Below are positions 1 through 12,700 of a stretch of DNA of 64,000 bases, piece by piece. This DNA comes from Paraescarpia echinospica. Its lineage: Eukaryota; Annelida; Polychaeta; Sabellida; Siboglinidae. Below the pieces are notes generated by a model. It searched no databases. It saw nothing but the letters and a program-made list of their open reading frames with translations, and was not told the origin of the DNA. A program made the translations under genes and the position numbers. Every line of letters begins with the position of its first letter. Positions within the stretch are counted from its first letter, which is position 1. The stretch covers positions 52,967,944 to 53,031,943 of the forward strand of contig CM034532.1 of assembly GCA_020002185.1 (NCBI GenBank). The letters are read 5' to 3'.

Positions 1-985
1 CCATCACTTTTAATCCTTCTAAACACTTTTGTATCATCCGCAAATTTCAACACCTTGCTTGTTATTTCATCATCCAAATCGTTGATATATATTAAGAATA
101 ATATAGGTCCTAATACTGATCCCTGTGGTACCCCACTCAATACCGATTTCCAGTTTGAAGCCTCCCCATCAACTACTACACGTTGTCTTCTGTCAATCAG
201 CCATTGTTCTATCCAGTTTATTATACCATTTCCTATGCCACTGGCCTTTAGTTTAAGCAGTAATCTTTGATGTGGTACTTTGTCGAAAGCTTTTTGAAAA
301 TCTAAGTAGACGATATCTACTGGTGATCCCTCATCTACCCACTTAGTGATGTCTTCCAAAAAACATAACATATTTGTTAAGCATGACCTCGCTTTAAAAA
401 ACCATGTTGAGATGGGTTAATCAAGTTGTGTTTAACAAGAAAATCCACCATGTGATCTTTAATTAGTCTTTCTAATAATTTACAAATCACTGATGTTAAA
501 CTCACTGGTCTATAGTTCTCTGACTTGTTTCTCGAACCTTTTTTGAATAACGGTATAATGTTTGCTTCTTTCCATTCTAAATGAACCACTCCCTCTTCTA
601 ATGACAAGTTGAAAACTGTTGCAAGCGGTATGCTAATTTGTTCTACAATTTCCAATAGTAGTTTGGGTGGAATACCATCCACACCAGGTGATTTATTATT
701 CTTCATAACCCTTATTTTCTTAGCTACCATTTCCGGGGTTACAATTAATTGTCCTAAATAGTCTGAATCTGCCCCCTTGAACTTAGCCTCTGGTACTGGC
801 AGTGAACTAATATCTTCCCTGGTAAACACTGAACTAAAGTACTCATTCAGGTCTTCTGCCATTAAGAATCCCTCTGATATTATATTTCCAGCACTATCTT
901 CTAGAGGACCGACCTTATCTCGAACTTTCTGTTTGCTTCGAACATACGCATAAAAACTCTTGCTGTCATGTTTGACATTGACCTA
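1..985 (-). mobile_element. CR1-like LINE, reverse transcriptase fragment
   Basis: The minus strand encodes part of a non-LTR reverse transcriptase. Positions 377-862 hold the N-terminal RT blocks (NNKSPGVDGIPPKLL, then ENYRPVSLTSVICKLLERL). After a frameshift at a T-run near 390 the RT continues to position 1 with [26 protein letters not shown] and KFADDTK, so the YxDD motif appears as FADD. Upstream to about 985 there is linker sequence in another frame. The frameshift and missing ends mark a dead copy that continues past the left edge. The clade call (CR1/L2/Jockey group) rests on motif style only. Confidence 0.85.
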
Positions 986-1295
986 CTAGTTTGCTTTATC
1001 GCAAGTTACAAGGTTATAAAGACTGTTAAACTACATAATCAATTAACTGTATATGAATGAATATGTTGACCAACCTGGTGTATTCTGATTGATGAAAGGG
1101 AATGCTACAACATGTGTCTGTCCGTCTGTCTGCCGCCAACTGTCACCCTGCAATGTCGATGTCACTCATGGTCAGAACATACACGTGTATTTTGTACACA
1201 ATGCACCATTGTGAAATGACACTTCAACAACTGATAGCCAGAACACACATTTAAGAATGCCAACAAACACATTCTAGATAGCGATGGTGACACAC
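986..1295. other. No gene seen
   Basis: AT-rich sequence between the LINE fragment and the first minisatellite. I see no exon or RNA gene. It is probably intron or 3' flank of FAM91A1, whose last exons are not visible here. Confidence 0.4.
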
Positions 1296-3033
1296 ATGAA
1301 TAAACACAGCAAGGACAACACATCATCATAACTCAATAAAACATGAATAAACGCAGCAAGGACAACACATCAACATAACTCAATAAAACATGAATAAACA
1401 CAGCAAGGACAACACATCATCGTCACTCAATAAAACATGAATAAACACAGCAAGGACAACACATCATCATAAATCAATAAAACATGAATAAACACAGCAA
1501 GGACAACACATCAACATAACTCAATAAAACATGAATAAACACAGCAAGGACAACACACCAACATAACTCAATAAAACATGAATAAACACAGCAAGGACAA
1601 CACATCATCATCACTCAATAAAACATGAATAAACACAGCAAGGACAACACATCAACATAACTCAATAAAACATTAAAAAACACAGCAAGGACAACACATC
1701 AACGTAACTCAATAAAACATGAATAAACACAGCAAGGACAACACATCATTGTAACTCAATAAAACATGAATAAACACAGCAAGGACAACACATCATCGTA
1801 ACTCAATAAAACATGAATAAACACAGCAAGGACAACACATCATCGTAACTCAATAAAACATGAATAAGCACAGCAAGGACAACACATCATCGTAACTCAA
1901 TAAAACATGAATAAACACAGCAAGGACAACACATCATCGTAACTCAATAAAACATGAATAAACACAGCAAGGACAACACATCATCGTAACTCAATAAAAC
2001 ATGAATAAACACAGCAAGGACAACACATCATCGTAACTCAATAAAACATGAATAAACACAGCAAGGACAACACATCATCGTAACTCAATAAAACATGAAT
2101 AAACACAGCAAGGACAACACATCATCGTAACTCAATAAAACATGAATAAACACAGCAAGGACAACACATCATCGTAACTCAATAAAACATGAATAAGCAC
2201 AGCAAGGACAACACATCATCGTAACTCAATAAAACATGAATAAACACAGCAAGGACAACACATCATCGTAACTCAATAAAACATGAATAAACACAGCAAG
2301 GACAACACATCATCGTAACTCAATAAAACATGAATAAGCACAGCAAGGACAACACATCATCGTAACTCAATAAAACATGAATAAACACAGCAAGGACAAC
2401 ACATCATCGTAACTCAATAAAACATGAATAAACACAGCAAGGACAACACATCATCGTAACTCAATAAAACATGAATAAGCACAGCAAGGACAACACATCA
2501 TCGTAACTCAATAAAACATGAATAAACACAGCAAGGACAACACATCATCGTAACTCAATAAAACATGAATAAACACAGCAAGGACAACACATCATCGTAA
2601 CTCAATAAAACATGAATAAACACAGCAAGGACAACACATCATCGTAACTCAATAAAACATGAATAAACACAGCAAGGACAACACATCGTCGTAACTCAAT
2701 AAAACATGAATAAACAAAGCAAGGACAACACATCGTCGTAACTCAATAAAACATGAATAAACACAGCAAGGACAACACATCATTGTAACTCAATAAAACA
2801 TGAATAAACACAGCAAGGACAACACATCATCATAACTCAATAAAACATGAATAAACACAGCAAGGACAACACATCAACATAACTCAATAAAACAAGAATA
2901 AACACAGCAAGGACAACACATCATCGTAACTCAATAAAACATGAATAAACACAGCAAGGACAACATATCAACATAACTCAATAAAACATGAATAAACACA
3001 GCAAGGACAACACATCATCGTAACTCAAAAAAA
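1296..3033. repeat. Minisatellite A, 47 bp unit, about 37 copies
   Basis: The 47 bp unit starts catgaataaacacagcaagg and ends actcaataaaa. Most copies differ only in the catcatcgt/catcaacat segment and in single bases (aataaac or aataagc). The middle copies are nearly identical and the edge copies are more diverged, as expected of homogenisation by unequal exchange. It lies 0.6 kb beyond FAM91A1 exon 17 in the transcript sense, so it is probably in the next intron. Confidence 0.97.
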
Positions 3034-3657
3034 CATCCCTACAAATTTGACAGAAAGAACGACTTCTGAAAGAACACTCAGGCAGACAGTAAAACGAACA
3101 CATCTAGTGAATACTTGTACACATGTCAGCAGTGACAAGTGACAACACACTTGGATGAATGCATCTGGCAAGTGTAACATTTCAGAATAAACTTCTTCAG
3201 CTTCTTTCTTCATCTTTTGTAGGTGGGGGAACATCACATGTATTCTCCCCTCTAGACAAGTTGTCTCTGATAGTCTTCCATTCTCCCCCACTCTGACTGT
3301 TCACCCTGCCCTACTGAAACCATTTTCCATCCTAATGTTGGTCTTTCTCTTCTCCTTCTACCAACCTCTTGTTTTTCATGCTCCACTTGTCAACGTGTCT
3401 TCATGCATTCTCTGTCTGCCCATCTCAATCTCTTCCTAACTACAGGCATTTCTTCACTGTCATCTCATCTCTTCATTCCCCCATGTGACATATGAGACTG
3501 ACGTCTGACCAAACAGAGCTGCTGCTTGTAGCACTCCACCCCTCAGCCACTTGTAGCACTCCTCCCCTCAGCCACTTGTAGCACTCCACCCCTCAGCCAC
3601 AAGGTTGGACTGACACCATGACACACATTGACACTGATGACAGTAATGGTGACATAC
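3034..3657. other. Probable FAM91A1 intron; short triple repeat
   Basis: A 27 bp unit containing cacttgtagcactcc and cccctcagc is repeated about three times at 3,533-3,600. I looked for the next FAM91A1 exon here (it should encode a glycine-rich segment following the AVFIQ end of exon 17) and did not find it. Confidence 0.5.
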
Positions 3658-3771
3658 CTGAATGAAGACTGCCGAGTGTGACAGGGCGTCATTGAGGGTA
3701 AGGATGATATTCGATGTGCCAATCACCCCAGGATCATGACCCCAGGTGGTTATCAGCAGCCGGTCATATTC
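3658..3771 (-). CDS. FAM91A1: FAM91A1 exon 17, last one visible
   Basis: This 114 nt phase-0 exon encodes 38 residues from [15 protein letters not shown] to SHSAVFIQ, between ttattacag and GTATGT. The acceptor is only 21 bp from minisatellite B. The following exon is not found down to position 1. Confidence 0.95.
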
Positions 3772-6700
3772 CTGTAATAAACATCAAAACGTTGTAAGTA
3801 CTGACATCCTTACAGTAGACTAGCAACAACTGTGACACTGTAAGTATTGACATCCTTACAGTAGACTAGCAACAATTGTGACACTGTAAGTATTGACATC
3901 CTTACAGTAGACTAGCAACAATTGTGACACTGTAAGTATTGACACCCTTACAGAAGACTAGCAACAATTGTGACACTGTAAGTACTGACATCCTTACAGT
4001 AGACTAGCAACAATTGTGACACTGTAAGTATTGACATCCTTACAGTAGACTAGCAACAATTGTGACATTGTAAGTACTGACATCCTTACAGTAGACTAGC
4101 AACAATTGTGACACTGTAAGTATTGACACCCTTACAGAAGACTAGCAACAATTGTGACACTGTAAGTATTGACATCCTTACAGTAGACTAGCAACAATTG
4201 TGACACTGTAAGTATTGACATCCTTACAGTAGACTAGCAACAATTGTGACACTGTAAGTACTGACATCCTTACAGTAGACTAGCAACAATTGTGACACTG
4301 CAAGTATTGACATCCTTACAGTAGACTAGCAACAATTGTGACACTGTAAGTATTGACACCCTTACAGAAGACTAGCAACAATTGTGACACTGTAAGTATT
4401 GACATCCTTACAGAAGACTAGCAACAATTGTGACACTGTAAGTATTGACATCCTTACAGTAGACTAGCAACAATTGTGACACTGTAAGTATTGACATCCT
4501 TACAGTAGACTAGCAACAATTGTGACACTGTAAGTACTGACATCCTTACAGTAGACTAGCAACAATTGTGACACTGTAAGTACTGACATCCTTACAGTAG
4601 ACTAGCAACAATTGTAACACTGTAAGTATTGACATCCTTACAGTAGACTAGCAACAATTGTGACACTGTAAGTACTGACATCCTTACAGTAGACTAGCAA
4701 CAATTGTGATACTGTAAGTATTGACATCCTTACAGTAGACTAGCAACAATTGTGACACTGTAAGTATTGACATCCTTACAGTAGACTAGCAACAATTGTG
4801 ACACTGTAAGTATTGACACCGTTACAGTAGACTAGCAACAATTGTGACATTGTAAGTATTGACACCCTTACAGTAGACTAGCAACAACTGTGACACTGTA
4901 AGTATTGACATCCTTACAGTAGACTAGCAACAATTCTGACACTGTAAGTACTGACATCCTTACAGTAGACTAACAACAATTGTGACACTGTAAGTATTGA
5001 CATCCTTACAGTAGACTAGCAACAATTGTGACACTGTAAGTATTGACATCCTTACAGTAGACTAGCAACAATTGTGACACTGTAAATATTGACATCCTTA
5101 CAGTAGACTAGCAACAATTGTGACACTGTAAGTATTGACATCCTTACAGTAGACTAGCAACAATTGTGACACTGTAAGTATTGACATCCTTACAGTAGAC
5201 TAGCAACAACTGTGACACTGTAAGTATTGACATCCTTACAGTAGACTAGCAACAACTGTGACATTGTAAGTATTGACACCCTTACAGTAGACTAGCAACA
5301 ATTGTGACACTGTAAGTACTGACATCCTTACAGTAGACTAGCAACAATTGTGACACTGTAAGTACTGACATCCTTACAGTAGACTAGCAACAATTGTGAC
5401 ACTGTAAGTACTGACATCCTTACAGTAGACTAGCAACAATTGTGACACTGTAAGTACTGACATCCTTACAGTAGACTAGCAACAATTGTGACACTGTAAG
5501 TATTGACATCCTTACAGTAGACTAGCAACAATTGTGACATTGTAAGTATTGACATCTTTACAGTAGACTGGCAACAATTGTGACACTGTAAGTATTGACA
5601 CCCTTACAGTAGACTAGCAACAATTGTGACACTGTAAGTATTGACATCCTTACAGTAGACTAGCGACAATTGTGACACTGTAAGTATTGACATCCTTACA
5701 GTAGACTAGCAACAATTGTGACACTGTAAGTATTGACACCCTTACAGTAGACTAGCAACAATTGTGACACTGTAAGTATTGACATCCTTACAGTAGACTA
5801 GCAACAATTGTGACATTGTAAGTATTGAAATCCTTACAGTAGACTAGCAACAATTGTGACATTGTAAGTATTGACATCCTTACAGTAGACTAGCGATAAT
5901 TGTGACACTGTAAGTATTGACATCCTTACCGAGACTAGCAACAATTGTGACATCTTCTGAGAAGTCAGTTACAAATGTTCCTTCATCTTGTGCATGTAGC
6001 AAAGTAAAACTTTTCCTAAACTGTAATATGCTTCAAATAAAAAAATGTCTACATACTGTTGTGATATGAGATTTGGACCTGGGCAATATTTGGACCCATG
6101 GCCCACAGATAAAAATTTCATGATATTTGACACCTGAGTCCAAAAACCAAGGGGGCCATATTTCCTATCACAACATCTCATAGCATGCAACTATCCCCAT
6201 GATATATTTAATTTTTAACCAAAGGCTCTCCAGTGGATGCTATGCCATGACTGACCTGGAAGAGCTTGGGCAATCTGCGGAGTCGCGTGCCTTTCACAAG
6301 TAGCAGGGACGGTGGGCCACAGCCTGTCATCTTATAGATGAACAACTTGAACCACACTGAGTTCACCTAGAACCACAGAACAACACAGAGTTCACCTAGA
6401 ACAACACAATCACACAGAGTTCACATACAACCACAGAGTTCACCTACAACCACAGAACCATACACAGTTCACCTACAACCACAGAACAATACAGAGTTCA
6501 CCTACAACCACACAATCACACAGAATTCACCTACAACCACATATATCACCTACAACCACAGAACCACACAGAGTCCACCTACAACCACAGAACAACTAAG
6601 ACTTCACCCACAACCACAGAATCACACAGAGTTCACCTACAACCAGTGTTCACCTACAACCACAGAACAACACAGAATTCACCTACAGCCACAGAACAAC

Positions 6701-9700
6701 ACATAGTTCACCTACAACCACAGAATCACACAGAGATCACCTACAACCACAGAGTTAACCTAAAACCACATAACCACACAGAGTTCACCTACAACCATAG
6801 AACACAATAGTTCACCTACAACCACTGAACCACACAGAGTTCACCTACAACCACAAAACCATAGAGTTCACCTACAACCACAGAACCACACAGAGTTCAC
6901 GTACAAACCACAGAACCACAGAATTCACCTACAACCACAGAGCCACACAGAGACCACCTACAACCACAGAACAACACACAGTTCACCTACAACCACAGAG
7001 CCACACAGAGCTCACCTACAACCACAGAGCCATATAGAGTTCACCTACAACCACAGTGTCACACAGAGTTCACCCACAACCACAGAGCCACACAGTTTGC
7101 CTACAACGACAGAACCACACAGAGTTCATCTTCCTCAGAACCACAGAGTTTACCTACAACCACAGAGTTCACCTACAATCACAGAACAACACAGATTTCA
7201 CCTACAACCACATAGTTCACCTACAACCACAGAACCATACAAAGCTCACCTACAACCACAGAGTTCAACCACAGAACCATACAGAGTTCACCTACAACCA
7301 CAGAGCCACACAGAGTTCACCCACAACCACAGAGCCACACATAGTTCACCTATAACCACAGAACCACAGAGTTCACCACAGAACCACACAGAGTTCACCT
7401 ACAACCACAAAACCACAGAGTTCACCTACAACCACAGAGCAACACAGAGTTCACCTACAACCACAGAGTTTACCTACCTCAGAGTTCACCTACAATCACA
7501 GAACAACACAGATTTCACCTACAACCACAGAACCATACAGAGCTCACCTATAACCACAGAACCACACACAGTTCACCTACAACCACATAACCACAGAGTT
7601 CAACCACATAATCACACAGAGTTTACCTACAACCACACAGAGTTCACCTACAACCACACATGGTTCACATACAACCACAGAACCACGTAGAGTTCACCTA
7701 CAACCACATAACCACATATGGTTCACCTACAACCACAGAACCACATATATTTCACCTACAACCACAGAACCACGAATGGTTCACCTACAACTACACAATC
7801 ACACAGAGTTCACCTACAACCATACAACTACAGAGTTCACCTACAACCACAGAATCAGAGTTCACATATAATAACAGAACCAGAGTTCACACACAACTAC
7901 AAAACCACACAGAGTTCATATACAATAACAATGGCAACACCCTAAATTATTAAAACAGTCAAACAACAGATGTCATTAGAATTGAAGCAATAAAACATAT
8001 GACATTTTGACATAAATTCAAAGTACAAATATTTTATGGATGAAACCTTGAACACAACATACACTGCAAATGTAATACAGATGTAATGTTTTGTAAAACT
8101 ACATTTTCTTCAAATAACTGTAATTAATTCTGCCTTGTTTATAGACAGCGTGGCTGCCCGATGGAACATAAAACACAAAGATCTCCTGCATTTGTTCCTT
8201 TTATGTCCATTACATGAAAAATAGGTTTACTAAAATATGTCAAATTTAAAATCTTAAGTTCTTCCACTTTGCTACATATAATTCAAATGTGTAAGAGTGC
8301 CATGTCCTCTGTGCACAACTAGAACCTAACAAGGTTTCCTGTGACTTTGTGACACGTGTTGGGTTACCTCAGGGATGGCAGGGCCGATATGTTGAGGGTT
8401 GCAGCTACTGACTGGTTGCACTTCACTGCTCAGTGGCGCCATGGACACCAACAAACTAGGTCAAGGTAAAAAATATAGATAAAAACAGTAAGTACCCGAA
8501 ATTGTAATATCCATGCCAAGAATATGGGCTGGTATCAGAGTTGCACACAAACAGGTATATTTTGGTCTTTGGCATGTCAAGATTTGCAGCATTTGATCAA
8601 AAGTTTGAACTATCGACCAAGTCAACCTTATTATTTTACAAACGTTAAGTTTTCGCATAAATAATAAGTAATTAGCTATATTAAGAATTGTTAAGAAAGA
8701 GAAAGCAAATTCATTCAACGCTGCATGACACCTGATACTTCAGATGCTCCACACACCTTCTGTTGCTGTTGCCAACAACAAAATGACACTACAAGCACTG
8801 TGCTATGTACACTATAATATAATAATGCGATATTTCTTTGACATGTAATTATCTAATTCATGAGGGATGCACCATTCTGAATGTTGAGTGCTGGGTGTCT
8901 ACACCAAACTTATCAAGATTGGTCCCTGAACTCTGACATATAAAGAGAATTAATTATAACCAGAACATGAACTCCTTGTCGCCAGAAGCATGCTTGAGAC
9001 AACATTGCTTTTTTGTAGGTATAATACATACCAGATTTATTTTCTTCATTCATGACTTGTTTAATCTCATATGTGTACTGCCATATATCTAGTATTTCTA
9101 TTTATATATACACAAATTTATATTCCTATTATTAATAAACTATGATTATTTGTTGATCTTTTACGACAAATAAAATGTGTATAACATGAATAGATAACTA
9201 GATATAGCTAATTCAAAGAGGGCTGGTCAAGTGGCTCAACTAGCACTATGTGTGGGGTAAGTTGTGCCACAGTGCAAGTTAAGTTGAGCCACAGTTGATA
9301 AATAAATGCTTTAGTTTACACAGGCCTTCTACTAAAACTTCATAATAATTCAGCCAACACAAACAAAATTCCTACCCAGTGAGTACACAAAAATCGCTGA
9401 CAAGCCAAAATGCATAATTAATCAATCAACACACTTAATTAAGATACCATTAAAGGCTAATTGCAAACACAACGTAACCAACTACATGTATGGTGCCCTG
9501 TAGCTATCCGATGTCACAATTTTCCTATTTTCATGAACACATGAACTCTATGATGTATTTTCCAAAAAAGCAACACACATCTTCATTCTTTGCCAAATAC
9601 TTAACTCCCCCTCCACAGTATGGTTCAAATAGCCCCATTTTGATACTAAGTATATTATAATGAATTTCCCATTAATACACAAATCGATAAAAGTTAATTT

Positions 9701-12700
9701 CTTACCAATGCAGAGTTAAACCATTTGTAACTTCTATCACTAGCTAGAACCAACTATCGCTGCCTTCTCCTATGTACAGGTTTCTATGCTTATGGACAAG
9801 TAGTTTCTATGCTTACACACAAGTAGCTACTATGATTACGTACAAGTAGTTTCTGTGGAGCACCCTAGCGCAGGTCGCGGGGTCAAGGCTGAGCAGACTC
9901 TCACACCGCAGCAGGTCGATGCCCTGCCCCACTGTCGTGGTGTTGGAGTCTGCTACCAGGTGGCTGTTATACCGCAGGAACTGGATGGTGCTGCGCAGTG
10001 TAAGAGCATGGTCGAAGTAGCGCTGGGCTTCTCCCTCTGCCTCCGAGTCCACCTGGTGGCCAACACAATACACTAAGAGTTTATTGTCCAATAACAAATT
10101 TGGATAATTGTCTTCTGCTAAAGGTGCTAATATGTTATGTTAATAAAAAGTTAGGTTAATAAAATAACGTATACATGAAGTTAATCAAAGTAATAAATAT
10201 ATGAAAGTAGTCCATACGACATAATCGTACTGCATCCACAGACATAAGTTTAGTACAGTCCAAAACATGTGATCACCATTAATGCTTGTCTCCACAGCAA
10301 TACTTTGGTCATGTAGTAATGATAACAGGGGTAATTATACTGTGCTATTTGTGATTCATAAGCTCAGAGGCGGTGTATTTGTATACATATTTGCTGTGAG
10401 CGTAAGGCTGTGATGATAAATTAAATGTCTGTGTAATATCAACTGTATGATGCCATACTAATAATGTTGATATCAAATATGTAGCATTAAAAATGTGAGA
10501 ACAGTTGTTGCAGACCCACACTGGTCATACTTTGTGATTAAATTAACATTTTATGCACCAACCTTCTCCAGCTCAGCCAGGAAACTGTCCAAAGACTCGT
10601 CACTCAACTTGCCAACTTCAAACATTGTCACGGCATGACTCTTTAAACCCTGTCACACAGAACATTGTCACAGCATGACTCTTTAAACCCTGTCACACAG
10701 AACATTGTCACAACATGACTCTTTAAACCCTGTCACACAGAACATTGTCACGGCATGACTCTTTAAACCCTGTCACACAGAACATTGTCACAACATGACT
10801 CTTTAAACCCTGTCACACAGAACATTGTCACAACATGACTCTTTAAAACCTGTCACACAGAACATTGTCACAACATGACTCTTTAAAACCTGTCACACAG
10901 AACATTGTCACGGCATGACTCTTTAAATCCTGTCACATGGAACATCGTCATGGCATGACTCTTCAAACACTGGCACATAGAACATTGTCACGACGTGACT
11001 CTTTAAAACCTGTCACACAGAACATTGTCGCGGCATGACTCTTTAAACCCTGTCACACAGAACATTGTCACAACATGACTCTTTAAAACCTGTCACATAG
11101 AACATTACAACATGACATTATGTATTGACATTTACAATACAATGTTTGAGGATACAAACAACTCGGTCAGTTCAGGATCACCTATTAATTTTTACTACTA
11201 GCAAAACTGCCCATCCTGGATGTCGTTAAATACACACAGACACCGAAAACGGTTTCACGGAGAAGTATTCATATAAGGCATTTTAAAAGTTTTTCACGTT
11301 AACACAAGTTACATAAAACATTCCCAAATGATCCGCCTGGGATCAATCGCAGAAAATACACATCATATTATGAACACTTGATTTACATCCATCTAACATG
11401 TGAACTATCAACCAGTAAGAACTCTTAATGGACAGCAAATTGTGAAAAGAAATACGACGTTGTTTTTCTTCTGAGGGATCGTAGATTATTCCACGAAAGT
11501 TTGGCATCCAAGATGCAAACCATGTAAGAGGTAAATGTATACGTATTCACGCGGCACACATGCACAGTGCACCAGAACTGGGTTCAATTCTTAATTGAAT
11601 TGGAATTGAATTGATCAACAAAATGCATGAATTTGAATTGAATAAAACCAAAACAGATTGAATTGGAATTGAATTGGAACTGAATTGGAATTGTCAAAGA
11701 CCAAACTAAAACAAGCAACAGCAGAACTACCAGTATTTACAGGCAGAAAAGGATTTATCACCAGACAAAACATGGGCTGCAATTCTTTGTGTAGCAGTTC
11801 TCTGCTCCCTCCTTCCATAGCTGCTAAGTGCTAATTGGAATCACTGCTAATTGTCCACCACAGACCAAAATTACTGTTTGCAGCGGGGGTGAACATCACC
11901 CTTAATATCACTCAGATTGCAGTACTTGGCATACAGGGGCTGCTTAGAATTGTCTCTTCAGCAGGCATTTTAGTATAGACTTCCTGGCATATGCTGGGAA
12001 AACCTAGGATATGGGTGTCTAACAAAGGCCAATGGCCTAAACTAACCCATTAACCAGTAAGTCTAAGTGCGTAATTAAACAAATTAACGGACTATTGTTT
12101 GCTTCAGTGGATTTTCACTGCACTTTCATTGCACATAAGTGTGCAGAAACTTAATTAGTCACAACAAAACAGCTATTTTGCTAATTTGAATTAGAATTGA
12201 AATGGCACTGAATAAAAATGAATAGAATTGGAATTGATTCTTGGTAAATACACGTGAATTGGAATTGATAAAAGTGAATTGAACCCAGGTTTGCCGTGCA
12301 CACACACCGTGCACACACAATGCGTGCACACCGCGCGCACACGCACATACATTATCTCAAATATAGTCAGATACCACATGAAGACTGAAGACCTCTTTGA
12401 TTATTTATATAATAATATAATATATAATAAAAATAATATATAATATATAATAATATATATAATATAATAAATAACTTCTTAAGCGCCAATATCCTCAGAC
12501 AATCCGAGCTCAATGGCGCACCAAAACCAAAGGATTAAGCATTCTCGTACTCGTGTGCTAGGCGAAATTCGTCAACAAATGGATGGATGTGCTAGGAAGC
12601 TAGGGAGGATAGGCGATATTGAAAAGATAGGTTTTGAGGTGACGACGAAATGTAACAATATTTTCTGCTAATTTAACATTAACGGGAAGCGAATTCCATA

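Noticed and set aside
1296..3033. CRISPR-like array of 47 bp units
   Set aside because: Units are contiguous with no unique spacers, in an animal genome; it is a minisatellite.
7056..7953. Overlapping plus-strand open frames rich in His/Thr/Pro
   Set aside because: They lie wholly within minisatellite C and change frame with unit indels; periodicity explains them.
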